Positions 8,701 to 18,640 of a stretch of DNA of 64,000 nt are shown here, piece after piece; the stretch's first letter is position 1, and the number at the start of each line of letters is the position of its first letter. The position numbers and the translations under genes are program-made. Source of the DNA: Pseudoalteromonas luteoviolacea DSM 6061 (lineage in GTDB: Bacteria > Pseudomonadota > Gammaproteobacteria > Enterobacterales > Alteromonadaceae); NCBI RefSeq assembly GCF_001625655.1, contig NZ_AUYB01000112.1, forward strand, positions 62,001-126,000, written 5' to 3'. The notes beneath the pieces were generated by a model. That model was not told where the DNA came from and searched no databases. It saw only the letters and a list, made by a program, of their open reading frames with translations.

Positions 8701-9584
8701 GGTTGATACTCAATTACCAGAGGCAGTGCTTTTGCGTAACGACCAATCGCACCTTCGAATGCTTCATCCTCTTGGCGTGGATCATAATGTAGCGCGGTCA
8801 AAAAGCGCGGCGTTATGGCCAATCGAGCCATGAGCCACCACCATGCATATTGCGCAATATGCTGACTCGACACTCCGAATTTCATGGCATAGCGATTGAT
8901 ACCCTGCCACACACTGACATCCACAGCATGTTGGACTTGCGTATAACTACGTTCACCTTCACTTAGCGAACTCATTGCATAAGGTAGCTGCAACGCAGAA
9001 GGTAAATCCCCACTTAGGTAGTTTTGCCAAAATGCTTGCCCTGCTAACCCTTCTTCTTCCTCCAACATTTCTTGCTGCCATGCAACAAAATCAGGGAATT
9101 GAAGCGCCTCTTCATCATCAGGTTGACCATTGATGATATCCGCAATGATCTCCAACGACGGCAAATCCACAGCACCTGCAAAGCCACGCAACGCGATAAA
9201 GCTGTGTTCACGAGTTTGTACAACCGTCAGTTGTAAATTGCAACCACTTTGTGGAGCTAAATCCACCGGTGAAAGTAATGCTAATTGAGCAAGGCTTGGG
9301 ACATCCGATTGAGACCACTGAACGGTGTCGACAGCAATTTTTGCACTGTTGCTAGGCACTGCTCGCAAACCTTTAAAGCCTGCAACTTGCTGATAATTCG
9401 ACGCAAGGCTGATATGCGATTGTACGAGTGTGTCTGCATAGCGCTCTACATCTATTGGTGTTGCTGAGCAAGGTACCAGCAGCTGTACAAGCGGAACCGA
9501 CTGTGCCAATCCAGCAGTGAAACACTGCTGATTGGCTGTTAACACTACCCCTTGCTGATATTCTTCGACGTATTCAGCGATCAT
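5784..9584 (-). CDS. Terminal NRPS module: Interface-A(Asp)-T-TE
   Basis: A 1266-residue NRPS. Domains: a condensation-like domain (about 1-420) in which the usual HHxxxDG is replaced by LRGFAGAVD, so it is not a normal condensation catalyst; an adenylation domain (about 430-915; TSGSTGTPKG near 566); a T domain with LGGHS near 946; and a type I thioesterase with GWSMGG near 1079 and a late His (SHAHL). Specificity residues read by eye give D-L-T-K-I-G-H-I-G, an aspartate code. Non-catalytic C-like domains before Asp modules are known as interface domains that recruit aspartyl beta-hydroxylases in siderophore NRPSs. The start is ATG 9584, overlapping the previous stop as ATGA with AGGAG 8 nt upstream; the upstream GTG 9593 is less likely. 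The TE should release and probably lactonise the chain. Confidence 0.87.
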   Translation of the reverse strand: MIAEYVEEYQQGVVLTANQQCFTAGLAQSVPLVQLLVPCSATPIDVERYADTLVQSHISLASNYQQVAGFKGLRAVPSNSAKIAVDTVQWSQSDVPSLAQLALLSPVDLAPQSGCNLQLTVVQTREHSFIALRGFAGAVDLPSLEIIADIINGQPDDEEALQFPDFVAWQQEMLEEEEGLAGQAFWQNYLSGDLPSALQLPYAMSSLSEGERSYTQVQHAVDVSVWQGINRYAMKFGVSSQHIAQYAWWWLMARLAITPRFLTALHYDPRQEDEAFEGAIGRYAKALPLVIEYQPEQSLESWLAALNEQCENHRQYALSITKSQLKTAWQATDYGFAQSKSQPDWQTNLIHDLNLAIAANGAVTLNYCQNSYSPAAVTSLLAQLEQLLSVIASGAASGQAKDISILSDIHKSQLLAINGPVPEQPVENVVQRIQGFAQSQPNEIALSDEIGSLSYAELWQQAELVAKGLLEKSADNVQPVLLLLPRSTSLIVAMLASMRAGLGFVPLDPSWPQARIDKVREQFDDAMVIAASADQGVSLDALKVDTGTALPELASVENKLAYTIFTSGSTGTPKGVRIGQQQLSAYCHASSEALGLAAQQHFALTATVAADLGYTCLFNALYLGKKLCIANEQQSMDSTAFSAFLAQHQIDCIKIVPSHLQALCDLKALPYFPKKVILGGEACPNTFLRSLQQWSPEMEVYNHYGPSEATIGVMSHRHQAGDGGVAKLSQVFAGTYTYVLNRDGKLCSYGEVGELYVAGAQLSEGYLGQASNPAFSHHELLNQRVYATGDLARYMPDNSIMILGRKDDQVKVRGFRIELGEVANSVEQVTGIEHCLVIADKVDGQVTLHAYIVANQFAPGALDSEATAALQLQLSQSLPDAMVPAAFMVVAQWPRLGNGKVDRKALPSFATQTMAYEAPQGDLEIRLAAIFSEVLELDKVSRSMSFFQLGGHSISAIKLVKRWADREATELHFDLGVLFQAPSVAQLAEALAGDKAQAITPLNVHKAGNRQVICFHDGLGLTLSYRELAQQLDEKVNLFALVPTDADLAANDFDQLATMYADKIVAQFAGEQVELLGWSMGGLLAAKVAGLLETAELQVTQLYLADSWIPTTQQRSVTQLQAITEFLTLVVDNGGEAWTERVQAHFAPLLVECVDEGVLKEHLSVFWQSQSAQLPMPYSAIDAVQLAQTFTTTQRLKHQRENGCTLPSLPAGLKAQVWWSQERLDSDVDVYSAQLSANGATLLAQKLSCSHQQVVSHAHLVKAIVQ

Positions 9585-12500
9585 GCCAAACACTCCTGCT
9601 CAGCGTTATTTTGCTCTGCGTTCGCTGCTGCCAACTGCTCTTGGGATACCATATCCCCCATTGCCACAACAATTTTACGTGGCTCTTCATAAGGGTCACG
9701 AGCGTGGGCTGCCAACATATTATCCAACATCACAACGTCGCCTTTTTGCCAGTCAAATCGCACTGCACAACGTTCATATGCCTCACCGATGATGTCCATT
9801 TCTTCGTAGCTGATTGGCGTGCCATCACCAAAGAAAACGTTACGTGGTAAATACTCGTGGCCGACCATTTCAATGAGGTCGTTGCGCACACTCTCTTCCA
9901 AGCAAGACTCGTGATGAAGCTGTACTTGATTGAAGAAAGACTCTTCTCCACTTAAGTGGTGTTTGATCACACCGTGTGTTTTGGTTCGAGTTTGCAAGCC
10001 ACCATTGTCTAGCCAACGGAACTCTGTGTTACTCGCGGTCAATCGTGCTTCTACTTCGGCCTTATCATCTGTTTTGTAGAAATCCTGCCAAGCTACATCC
10101 AAGTTTGGAATAAAGTTGCGCACATATAGCAGCTCTTTTTCTTTAATTTTCGCAACCAATTCTTCAGGCAACTCCTTGAGCATACGACGGCAGTCAACGA
10201 TTGGTGTTGCACCACCTACTTTTGATGGCAATTCACAGAAGAACCACTGCTTGCGTGGCCATTTTCCTAGATGTGAACTCTCATTGTGATAAAGGATCAT
10301 CTGGCGCTCTGGATAAGGTGTCGATTTGTAGGTTTTCTTACCACCTTCTTTTTTCGGTAAGTCACCATATTGTCCATATAAACCGGGCTGAATTGCATCA
10401 GCAAAAGACTCAAACTCTTGTGGTGACTGAAGCGCGAAATTTCTGAAGATGATACCGCCGTACTGTTGTAAGTAACCGTCTATTACATCACGGTTATTGC
10501 TTGCCCAACTAATTGGGTCAAGATCTGGGGACGTCGGCTCTACGAGAATTGGAAACTGCTCAGTCTCTGGTAAAAAGTATGTTTTTATTGGCGCAGCTGG
10601 TGCCTTCGCACGTTTTTTAAGACCTTTCTTTAATCCTGAAAATGAATTTCCTCGGGCGGCTTTTTGCATAGTTTTAAATTCCTGAATCATTGGCGAAATT
10701 ACATTGCGAACAGGCTGTTCGCTCATCTCTATGAGTTGCAACACGCATTGCTGCCAACGCCCCAACCATTGCTGCATAATCTCTGGGTTATATAGCTGTT
10801 TTCTAAATACCCACTGGCATTGCAACTCATCCGCCTCAATGACGAAGAGCGCACTGTCAAATTTACTGCTAATCGTACTTAAACTATCTACTGCTTCTAG
10901 GCTGATTTCTTTCATCGGCCATTGCTGCTGCGGGGTGTTTTGCATCACAAACAACTGCTGTACCAGCGGTTGTATATTGTTCACTCTCGGTGTATCTATC
11001 AAATCAGTTAGCGACTCAAGTCCCAATGCCTGATTAGCCATAACTTGCAGCGACACATCTTGAGTTTGTTTAATAAAATCAATAATTAACAAGTCGTTAT
11101 TGAGCTTACTTCGCTGCGGTAAAACCCGCACAAAGAAGCCAATGAGCGCTTCAAGTGCTGGATTTTCTCGCCCTGCAAAGTCACTGCCAACGATGACATC
11201 AGGTTTGTCATTGATAGCATGTAAGAACAAGAAATAACCAGATAACAGCAGCGCGTTTAGTGACAGTCGATGTTCACTCGCAAACGCTTTTAAACGCTTA
11301 GTTTGATCTGCATCAAAGGCGCCAATCACCAAACCACCTTCATTGCTCAACTGCTCCGGTCGCGGATAATGATTTGGTAATGCACTGTTGTGAGGCGCAG
11401 CTGCTAAATGGTCGCGCCAGTAATCACGTAGCAATTGTCCCGGTTCGCCATTTTGTAGAGCTTGCTGCCAATGCGCATAATCAACATAATCGATGTTCAG
11501 CGGCTGCCAACTTGGCGGCTGCTGTGAAAGCAATGATTGATAGGCCTTACCCAAATCATCAATCAGTACACCTGTCGACCAGCCATCAGAGATAATGTGA
11601 TGCATACTTACCGATAATAGATACTCTTGCGTATCTAGCTTGACCAACATCGCACGCAACAAAGGAGCACTCGCCAAATCAAATGCCTGATCTTCGAATA
11701 ACTTTTGTAGTTTATCGCGCTGCGCTAGTCGCGCATCAGGTGCCATATTCATCAAGTCATGAACCGCCAACTTAAATGCCACTTCGTCAGCAACCGCCAT
11801 GCTGGCTTCACCAAGGTGCTCTTCAAAGCGCATACGAAGAGATGCGTGGCGAGCGATGACCATCTCAAATGCCTGCTGTAATAGCGTTACATCCAAAATG
11901 CCACGCAGCGTTACCGCCCCCGAAATATTGAATGCATGTTTGTCCTGAGACTGAACCATTTGATCGGCGAGCCATAAACTCATTTGCGCAGGCGCAAGCG
12001 CATAGCTGGGTTGTCTATCTACTTTTATCAACGCTGGTAATTGTGTGGCAGACGCGGTGTTCAGGTGCGTTGCTAGTGATGCGACCGTTGGCGCATCAAA
12101 AATATCTTTTACGGAACAAGTCAGCTCAAGCGATGCGCTGATCCGACTCGCCAATTGCAATGCAACGATAGAGTCACCACCAAGAGCAAAGAAGTCATCG
12201 TCGCGACCAATAGGTGAATACTTAAGCACGGTTTGCCAGATTTGTGCTAGGGTTTGCTCTAGCTCGTCTGCCGGCGGCACAAAACCCTCTCCCTGACTAT
12301 CCTGTGCCTTAGGAAGTGCGTGGCGATCAATTTTACCTGAGTTATTAAGAGGTAATTTATCCAGCACAACAATTACGCTTGGCACCATATAATGGGGTAA
12401 CTCTTGCGCTAACTCAGTTTGTAAAGTCGCACTTTCAAGCTGTTCACCGGCCACATAAGCAACAAGGCGTGTGCCTGTAGGTAGTTCTTCTGCTACCACC

Positions 12501-15172
12501 ACAGCTTCAGAAACTCCTTGTTGATGATATAAATGCGCTTCGATTTCACCTAACTCGATTCTAAAGCCACGCACTTTCACTTGATGATCGGTGCGTCCGA
12601 GATATTCCAAATCCCCTGTATGCGTATATTTAACCAAATCACCCGTGCGATAAAGTCGACTACCTGCATGACAAAACGGGTTTGCAACAAAACGCTCAGC
12701 ACTGAGCTCAGGACGATTTAAATAACCACGCGCAAGGCCTTCCCCGGCAATGTAAAGCTCGCCAGCAACCCCATTTGGTACTGGGTTTAAAGCGCTATCT
12801 AACACATGGAACTGAGTAGCACGAATGGTCTTCCCTAAGTGAATTGATGTGTCGACAACTTGTTGGCATGATGACCAAATAGTGGTCTCTGTGGGACCAT
12901 ACATATTCCACAGCGTCACATCATGAGACAGTAATGTCTGTGCCAGCTCAACCGGCAGCGCTTCGCCACCGCACAGTCCCAATACTGGACGCTGGATCAG
13001 ATTTTCAGCCAATAGTGCACGCCATCCTGCTGGGGTTGCTTGGATTAACGAGACGTCAGCCAGACTCGACTCACTCAGATCATTTTGCTGATCTGCAATT
13101 AATACTTGCGCACCAGCGTACAATGGCAGATGTAACTCCAGTCCGGAAATATCAAACGACAAAGAAGTGAGCGCCAGCACTTTGTCACTATTTTCTAGCG
13201 CAAACTGTGCTTGCATTGCAGCCAAAAAGTTACTGAGGTTTTCATGACTTATCGCCACTCCCTTTGGCTTACCTGTGGAGCCAGAGGTATAGATCACATA
13301 TGCAAGTTGTGCAGGATGGATAGTCACCGCAGGTGCTACACCTGAATACCCCGCCAGTGATAGTTTAGCGGTATCTAATGCGGTGATAGTTTGTGGTAAT
13401 TGCAGTGTTGTATTATGCAGCACTAGTTTAGTATTACTGTGCTCAAGAATGTAGTCGATGCGAGATTGCGGTAGCTTAGGATCGACTGGTACATAAGTGC
13501 CACCAGCACGCATCACCGCTATAGTCGCTACCAACATGTCACTGCCGCGATTAAACATCAGTGCGACTTTTTGCTCAGCTTGTAACCCTTGCGCCACTAA
13601 GTAATTCGCTAATTGCGCACTGCGCACATCCACGTCTTTATAGGTCAGCGATTCACCGCGTATATCCGCCACAGCGACTTGCTCGGCTAGCTTAGAGAAT
13701 TGCATAGACAATTGTGACATATAGCTCGCTGCCACAGAGCTTGGCTGTACACTGGCTAGCACTTGTTCTACAGCCAGTGATGCATTACCTAAAGGCTCCT
13801 CTGGGGCACAGACAAGTTGTTTAGCCAAGGCTAAAAAGCTTTCTAACAAATTCGTTAACATCGACTGTTCGTAGTACTTAGGATCGCCCTCAAACTGAAT
13901 TAAAATGCTCTCTGCTTGCTCAATGACCTCTAATGATAACGGGAATTTAGCCTCAAACTGATCAACCACAATCGGCGTCAATGGCAATGGCATCGGGCCA
14001 TCGGTACTGGGCTGATACTCTGAAAAGTTGTACATGGCTTGAAAATGACTTTGCTCACCTGTTTGCTGCCAGTTGAGCGCTCTTGCCAACCACTCGTATG
14101 GCACCAACTGGTGATCAATCACAGCCAAGGTGTGCTGCTGTACCGCACGTGCGGTTTCAATTAATGAGCGCTCGGGTAAGGCCTCATTTTTATACAGCTG
14201 AGTGTTAACAAAAAAGCCTACTATTTCGCTGATATCCGGGTGGTTTCGTGCCGCAGTTGGTACCCCGAGTAAAAACTGCTGTGCATCACTAAAGCGTGAT
14301 AGAACGACTTGGTAAAGCGCCATAGAGAGTGAGGACAAGGTCAAGCTATATTGCTGGCACAGGCCACGTAAAGACTGCGTCAATTCAGTAGATACTTGAG
14401 CTTTAGCCAATAGGGCGTAACGGTTTTCATTGACAGCATTGACCTTTGGCACATTCAGTTGTTGTGGTTCAAAATCCACATACTCACGCCAGTAATCGCA
14501 TGCGTGCTGCCCCATCTCAGCTTCAAGTTCATCACGCTGCCACTGCGCGTAATCCAAATAACGCAACCTCGTGGGAGTAAGTTGTTCTCCAAAATATGCT
14601 CGGGCCAAATCACGTAAAATTAAATTAGCCGACCAACCATCACTGGCAATGTGATGATTATCCAGTAGTAAGATGCCACCTTTGCCATACGCAATCCACG
14701 CTGCGCGCAGTAACGGCGCGAACGACAAATCAAATGGCCTCGCAAACCACTCTGTAACCACATTTGATAACAAGACTTCAACGGCTGGCAACTCGCGCTG
14801 AGTTGTTGATAAAGTTAATTCGCACAGCGGTACCTGTGCATTATCAACTAAATGCTGAATAGGCGTATTGTCGTCACTAAAACGCGTTGCTAGTGCCTGA
14901 TGGGTATTTACAAGTGCATTCAACGCCACTTGTAGTTTGGCTAAATCCAGCTCAGTTTCAATGTAATAGGCGCGCGGCACATTGTATGAAATAGACTTTG
15001 GGGTTAACTGTTGTTGCAACCATAATCGTTGCTGTTGGAATGACAGGTGACCAAAGTTATCCGAGTGACGAGGGATCTCACTATCTGTTTCAGGTTGCTC
15101 TGCAAATAACTCACCAAGCAAATCTAGGTCTAATTCATCGGCCAGTGCGTCAAGAATATCGTCGTTGTTCAT
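9581..15172 (-). CDS. NRPS: C-A(Gly)-T-C fused to a TauD/SyrP-type aspartyl beta-hydroxylase
   Basis: 1863 residues. An acidic N-terminal tail (about 1-35, rich in D/E/L, probably a docking segment) is followed by C (about 40-470, HHIASDGWS near 175), A (TSGSTGKPKG near 629), T (LGGDS near 996), a second C (HHIISDGWS near 1192), a Lys-rich linker (about 1495-1530) and a C-terminal Fe(II)/2-oxoglutarate hydroxylase (about 1530-1850). The hydroxylase shows the HNES iron-ligand motif near 1627 and DNMLAAHARDP near 1820 (second His, 2-oxoglutarate-binding Arg). The A-domain code reads D-I-L-Q-L-G-M-I-W, a glycine code. SyrP-like domains hydroxylate carrier-bound Asp at the beta carbon; the natural target is Asp on the following interface module. 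The second C would pass the chain to that next protein, whose gene overlaps by 4 bp. Confidence 0.88.
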   Translation of the reverse strand: MNNDDILDALADELDLDLLGELFAEQPETDSEIPRHSDNFGHLSFQQQRLWLQQQLTPKSISYNVPRAYYIETELDLAKLQVALNALVNTHQALATRFSDDNTPIQHLVDNAQVPLCELTLSTTQRELPAVEVLLSNVVTEWFARPFDLSFAPLLRAAWIAYGKGGILLLDNHHIASDGWSANLILRDLARAYFGEQLTPTRLRYLDYAQWQRDELEAEMGQHACDYWREYVDFEPQQLNVPKVNAVNENRYALLAKAQVSTELTQSLRGLCQQYSLTLSSLSMALYQVVLSRFSDAQQFLLGVPTAARNHPDISEIVGFFVNTQLYKNEALPERSLIETARAVQQHTLAVIDHQLVPYEWLARALNWQQTGEQSHFQAMYNFSEYQPSTDGPMPLPLTPIVVDQFEAKFPLSLEVIEQAESILIQFEGDPKYYEQSMLTNLLESFLALAKQLVCAPEEPLGNASLAVEQVLASVQPSSVAASYMSQLSMQFSKLAEQVAVADIRGESLTYKDVDVRSAQLANYLVAQGLQAEQKVALMFNRGSDMLVATIAVMRAGGTYVPVDPKLPQSRIDYILEHSNTKLVLHNTTLQLPQTITALDTAKLSLAGYSGVAPAVTIHPAQLAYVIYTSGSTGKPKGVAISHENLSNFLAAMQAQFALENSDKVLALTSLSFDISGLELHLPLYAGAQVLIADQQNDLSESSLADVSLIQATPAGWRALLAENLIQRPVLGLCGGEALPVELAQTLLSHDVTLWNMYGPTETTIWSSCQQVVDTSIHLGKTIRATQFHVLDSALNPVPNGVAGELYIAGEGLARGYLNRPELSAERFVANPFCHAGSRLYRTGDLVKYTHTGDLEYLGRTDHQVKVRGFRIELGEIEAHLYHQQGVSEAVVVAEELPTGTRLVAYVAGEQLESATLQTELAQELPHYMVPSVIVVLDKLPLNNSGKIDRHALPKAQDSQGEGFVPPADELEQTLAQIWQTVLKYSPIGRDDDFFALGGDSIVALQLASRISASLELTCSVKDIFDAPTVASLATHLNTASATQLPALIKVDRQPSYALAPAQMSLWLADQMVQSQDKHAFNISGAVTLRGILDVTLLQQAFEMVIARHASLRMRFEEHLGEASMAVADEVAFKLAVHDLMNMAPDARLAQRDKLQKLFEDQAFDLASAPLLRAMLVKLDTQEYLLSVSMHHIISDGWSTGVLIDDLGKAYQSLLSQQPPSWQPLNIDYVDYAHWQQALQNGEPGQLLRDYWRDHLAAAPHNSALPNHYPRPEQLSNEGGLVIGAFDADQTKRLKAFASEHRLSLNALLLSGYFLFLHAINDKPDVIVGSDFAGRENPALEALIGFFVRVLPQRSKLNNDLLIIDFIKQTQDVSLQVMANQALGLESLTDLIDTPRVNNIQPLVQQLFVMQNTPQQQWPMKEISLEAVDSLSTISSKFDSALFVIEADELQCQWVFRKQLYNPEIMQQWLGRWQQCVLQLIEMSEQPVRNVISPMIQEFKTMQKAARGNSFSGLKKGLKKRAKAPAAPIKTYFLPETEQFPILVEPTSPDLDPISWASNNRDVIDGYLQQYGGIIFRNFALQSPQEFESFADAIQPGLYGQYGDLPKKEGGKKTYKSTPYPERQMILYHNESSHLGKWPRKQWFFCELPSKVGGATPIVDCRRMLKELPEELVAKIKEKELLYVRNFIPNLDVAWQDFYKTDDKAEVEARLTASNTEFRWLDNGGLQTRTKTHGVIKHHLSGEESFFNQVQLHHESCLEESVRNDLIEMVGHEYLPRNVFFGDGTPISYEEMDIIGEAYERCAVRFDWQKGDVVMLDNMLAAHARDPYEEPRKIVVAMGDMVSQEQLAAANAEQNNAEQECLA

Positions 15173-15240
15173 GTGTATCTCTAAAAAAGGGAAAAGGGAG
15201 TCACTGACTCCCTAATGTAAAGATTGATTTGATTAAGCGG

Positions 15241-18200
15241 TTAGCTGCCTAAACCCAACTTTTGTTGTAGCGCTTCGCGTTGCTCAGGCGAGAGCGTGGC
15301 GAGCTTTAACTGTGTCATGGCAATTTTTTCTAGCTTTTGCGCATCTGTATGTTGTGCGCTCAACGCCGCTGCCAATTTCACGATAGTGGCATTGTCGAAA
15401 ATGATGCCTGGGTCCACATCCATTAATAGTTGCTTTTTAATCCGCGTTACCCACTTGATGGCCGCCAGAGAGTGACCGCCCAAGTCAAAGAAACTGGTAT
15501 CACAGCTAACTTTCTCGACTTCTAAAATGTCGGCGATTGAATCCGCTAACCATTTTTCCAGTTGTGAATTTGGTGCCACATAAGCCACATTTTGCAATTC
15601 ATTGGCTTTGGGTAGTTGCCCACGATCAACCTTGCCGTTGGCAAGCAGAGGAAGTTGCTCGAGCGCGATGAAAAATTGTGGCACCATGGCTTCTGGTAAA
15701 TGGTCACGCAAATGCGTTTGCAAATATTGGTTTACTTCACCGTCTAATAGGCCAGATACAGCATTATCTTGATATTCAAAGCCAGTAAGGTACGCCACTA
15801 ATGCAGTTTGACCGCTTAAGTTTTGTGCCATAACATAACAACCAACTGACTCTAAACAGCGACTCACGCTCGCTGCCACCTCATTTGGCTCAACTCTAAA
15901 GCCTCGAATTTGCACTTGATCGTCTTTTCTACCCGACAGGCTAATGGTGCCATCGGGCATATAACGTGCAACATCTCCTGTAGGATAAAGTCGAGTTGCC
16001 CATTGGCTATTTGCAATAAAACCTTCGTTCTCGCTCTTACCCAAATATCCACGCGCTAACTGCGTCCCCGCGATGTGTAGCTCACCTTGCTCGCCTACTG
16101 CACATAATCCACCGTATTCATTTAGGATGAAGATAGAAGTGCCAGCAAATACTTGGCTCAACTTAGCTACCGTACCTGCAAAGCTTGATAAGTCGTGGTA
16201 CTGATGAGACAGCACGCCCACAGTCGCTTCGGTCGGTCCGTAGTGATTAAATACTTCTGTATTTGGACTTAAGCGATGAATTTTTTGTAATAATGTTGGT
16301 GCGCTCGCTTCACCGCCTAAGATCAGCTTGTTGGGCAGTACTTTTGGTTCACTTTCTAACAGCGCTTGTAAATGCGACGGAACAATTTTAACGACTTCCA
16401 CTTGCTGTGCACTGACAAACTGTGCAAATGCTTGTCCTTCCATTACAGCCTGTTCAGGTGCAACCACAAGACTACCGCCATTGTAGAAGGCATTGAATAG
16501 GCAAGTATTACCGATATCCGCTGCCACTGTAGAAGTTAAACCATAGCGCTGTTGGCCTAGGTTCATTGCTTCACTTGAGCCAAAGCAGTAATGGGCCAAT
16601 TGTGAGTGTTCGATCACGACCCCTTTAGGTGTGCCGGTAGAACCTGATGTAAACAGCACATATGCTGCCTGCTGCGCATTGGGCAATGCGATCGCTTGCG
16701 ACTCCGATAATTGTGTGGCTTCACTGAGTAAGTCAGTTAAACCAAGTACTTCCTCTCCTTGCTCAGCACCAATGTGTCGAGTGGCACCTGCCGCAGCGAT
16801 GATTTGCTGCTGTCGAGCTTGTGGCCAAACTGGATCGATTGGGCAATAAGCTGCACCCAAGCGCTGAATAGCCAATATCACTAATACCTGCTCGAAGCTG
16901 CGCGGCAAAGCAACAGTCACAATATCATTGCTCGCTACACCTTTTGCTTGCAGTACATTCGCAATACTTAGCAAACGCGCCTCCAGTGACACATAGTCCA
17001 AACTTTGCTGGCCATCAGTCAAAGCTAACTGCGTTGGCTGAGTCGCGGCAAAATGCGTAATCTTGTCGAACAGCAAAGGGACTTCTATTGCTGCTTTGTT
17101 GAGGCCTAAGTGACGCTGTTGCTCTTGCTCGGTGGCAATGTTGATTTCGCCTACTGCGGTATCGAGATGTGTTTGTAGCTGAGCTAACAACTGTTGGTAT
17201 TGCGCTAGTAAGGTTTCTGCGGCGGCTTCGCTATATGCTTGACTGTCATAGCGCAGCATCATTTGTGCGCCCGCTTCTTGTAGCACACAAGTTAAATGCA
17301 ATTCGCTACTGTCGTCTAAGCGCAATAGCTGACCATAAGACTCGCCATGCCATACTTGCATAACACAGCTTGGTGACCAGGTTAATTCTTGCTTCTCAGT
17401 GCCCTGATAGGCTTCAGCCCACTCAAGGTGTTGCTCAAACTGGAATGCAAATTGGCTCAGCCACGCTTTCAGTGTTTGTGCAGAGTCCACTTCAATAGCA
17501 ACGGGCAGGTGTAATTGATATACGCCAAGTGCGCCTTCAAGCTCTTCACTCATTTGTCTTGGATCATAGCCAAGCGCAGCACTAAACCCTGCACTTTTGC
17601 TAATGCGTGCAAGTAGCATCCACCAAGTGGCGTGCAAAATCACTTCACTATCTAACTCCAGTTGCTCCGCCAAGTTCTCAATACCTTGCACGGTAGAGTC
17701 ATCTAACATTACGGCATGACTTTGTTGTGTGCGTAAGTCAGTGGTGTCAGGAGCTTTGTGATATGGTAACTGAAATTGATTATCAAGGGGTTGAAGTTTT
17801 GCATTGAACTGCTGCCAATACGCCGCCCCTTGTGCCGCTTCGGGCGATTCATTCATCTCTTCAAGCCAAGCTAAAAAATCAGGGTATTGAATAGCTTCAG
17901 CTTCGTCATCTACACCATTGAGTAATTGACCAATATATTCATAAACGCTGGCAATATCTAACGCGAGTGCATTGGCATGTACTAATAAATACGTTTGCTG
18001 CTGGCATACAAAACGGCTGATTTGAATATTTTGCCCATGTGCCACGTCCATAGAAATAGGGATCAGTTTTGCTTGCTCAGTGGCGGCCAAATCTGTGCGG
18101 CTCACAATATCTTCACAGAGTATATTGTGCTGCGCGGTCGGCACTTGGCGAATGCCTCTGAAACCCTCTACTTGAGTAAACGCAAATTGTAATATTAGTT

Positions 18201-18378
18201 GCTGTTGTGCAATGACAGCAGCGCGCTGCGTCAACTCAGTCTCAGTTACACTTGAATCGATTGGCACCAAAACACTGTGCACGGCTATTGCGGCATCATC
18301 TTGCTTTGATACATGTTGTTTTTGTTGAACACTCAGGCCAAGGCCCTGCGGATACGCATCGATATATTCTTGGATCAT
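15241..18378 (-). CDS. NRPS module: Interface-A(Asp)-T
   Basis: 1045 residues with the same plan as the terminal protein but without TE: interface C-like domain (about 1-430; VHANALALD near 134 in place of HHxxxDG), A (FTSGSTGTPKG near 579), T (LGGHS near 967), and a C-terminal helical tail ending LSPEQREALQQKLG. Specificity residues read D-I-T-K-(I/L)-G-H-V-G, an aspartate code, so this is the first of two Asp positions. The start was set at ATG 18378 because the flanking TTTGGCATGATC is the same as at the paralogous start 9584; the open frame extends 26 codons further without a convincing ribosome site. No hydroxylase is fused to or adjacent before this module; hydroxylation must come from the TauD domain of the next protein or an enzyme elsewhere. 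The condensation domain that feeds it is the last domain of the 18,727-30,888 protein. Confidence 0.85.
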   Translation of the reverse strand: MIQEYIDAYPQGLGLSVQQKQHVSKQDDAAIAVHSVLVPIDSSVTETELTQRAAVIAQQQLILQFAFTQVEGFRGIRQVPTAQHNILCEDIVSRTDLAATEQAKLIPISMDVAHGQNIQISRFVCQQQTYLLVHANALALDIASVYEYIGQLLNGVDDEAEAIQYPDFLAWLEEMNESPEAAQGAAYWQQFNAKLQPLDNQFQLPYHKAPDTTDLRTQQSHAVMLDDSTVQGIENLAEQLELDSEVILHATWWMLLARISKSAGFSAALGYDPRQMSEELEGALGVYQLHLPVAIEVDSAQTLKAWLSQFAFQFEQHLEWAEAYQGTEKQELTWSPSCVMQVWHGESYGQLLRLDDSSELHLTCVLQEAGAQMMLRYDSQAYSEAAAETLLAQYQQLLAQLQTHLDTAVGEINIATEQEQQRHLGLNKAAIEVPLLFDKITHFAATQPTQLALTDGQQSLDYVSLEARLLSIANVLQAKGVASNDIVTVALPRSFEQVLVILAIQRLGAAYCPIDPVWPQARQQQIIAAAGATRHIGAEQGEEVLGLTDLLSEATQLSESQAIALPNAQQAAYVLFTSGSTGTPKGVVIEHSQLAHYCFGSSEAMNLGQQRYGLTSTVAADIGNTCLFNAFYNGGSLVVAPEQAVMEGQAFAQFVSAQQVEVVKIVPSHLQALLESEPKVLPNKLILGGEASAPTLLQKIHRLSPNTEVFNHYGPTEATVGVLSHQYHDLSSFAGTVAKLSQVFAGTSIFILNEYGGLCAVGEQGELHIAGTQLARGYLGKSENEGFIANSQWATRLYPTGDVARYMPDGTISLSGRKDDQVQIRGFRVEPNEVAASVSRCLESVGCYVMAQNLSGQTALVAYLTGFEYQDNAVSGLLDGEVNQYLQTHLRDHLPEAMVPQFFIALEQLPLLANGKVDRGQLPKANELQNVAYVAPNSQLEKWLADSIADILEVEKVSCDTSFFDLGGHSLAAIKWVTRIKKQLLMDVDPGIIFDNATIVKLAAALSAQHTDAQKLEKIAMTQLKLATLSPEQREALQQKLGLGS

Positions 18379-18568
18379 GCCAAATGTCTCTTGCAGTAAA
18401 ATTAGAGCCATTTGGCACACTGAGTCGCATCCAAATAGCCCATTATGAAAAACCAATAATGTGCATGTCCCTCAAGGTTTGGTGCCAATAACATCGACGC
18501 GCAAGACGCCCAGTAAAATGCATTAAAATGAGGCTATTTTGCCCACAACCTAGGGATGTGTCTTAATG

Positions 18569-18592
18569 ACGAGCAAAGCCCTATTTTTTTTA
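18569..18592 (-). promoter_or_regulatory. Degenerate PvdS-type element before the first Asp-module gene
   Basis: Minus-strand TAAAA (18588-18592), 16 nt, CGT (18569-18571). This is one base away from TAAAT-N16-CGT. It lies in the gap after a terminator, so a promoter is expected here, but a single mismatch in an A/T-rich stretch makes the call tentative. Confidence 0.35.
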
Positions 18593-18640
18593 AGGAAAAC
18601 CCTTAAGTTTCTGTGAATGCTCAGACAAGGTGGTATTTTG

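Noticed and set aside
18379..18456. N-terminal extension of the first interface-Asp NRPS
   Set aside because: The 26 extra codons lack a ribosome site and the paralogous protein starts at the same TTTGGCATGATC context.
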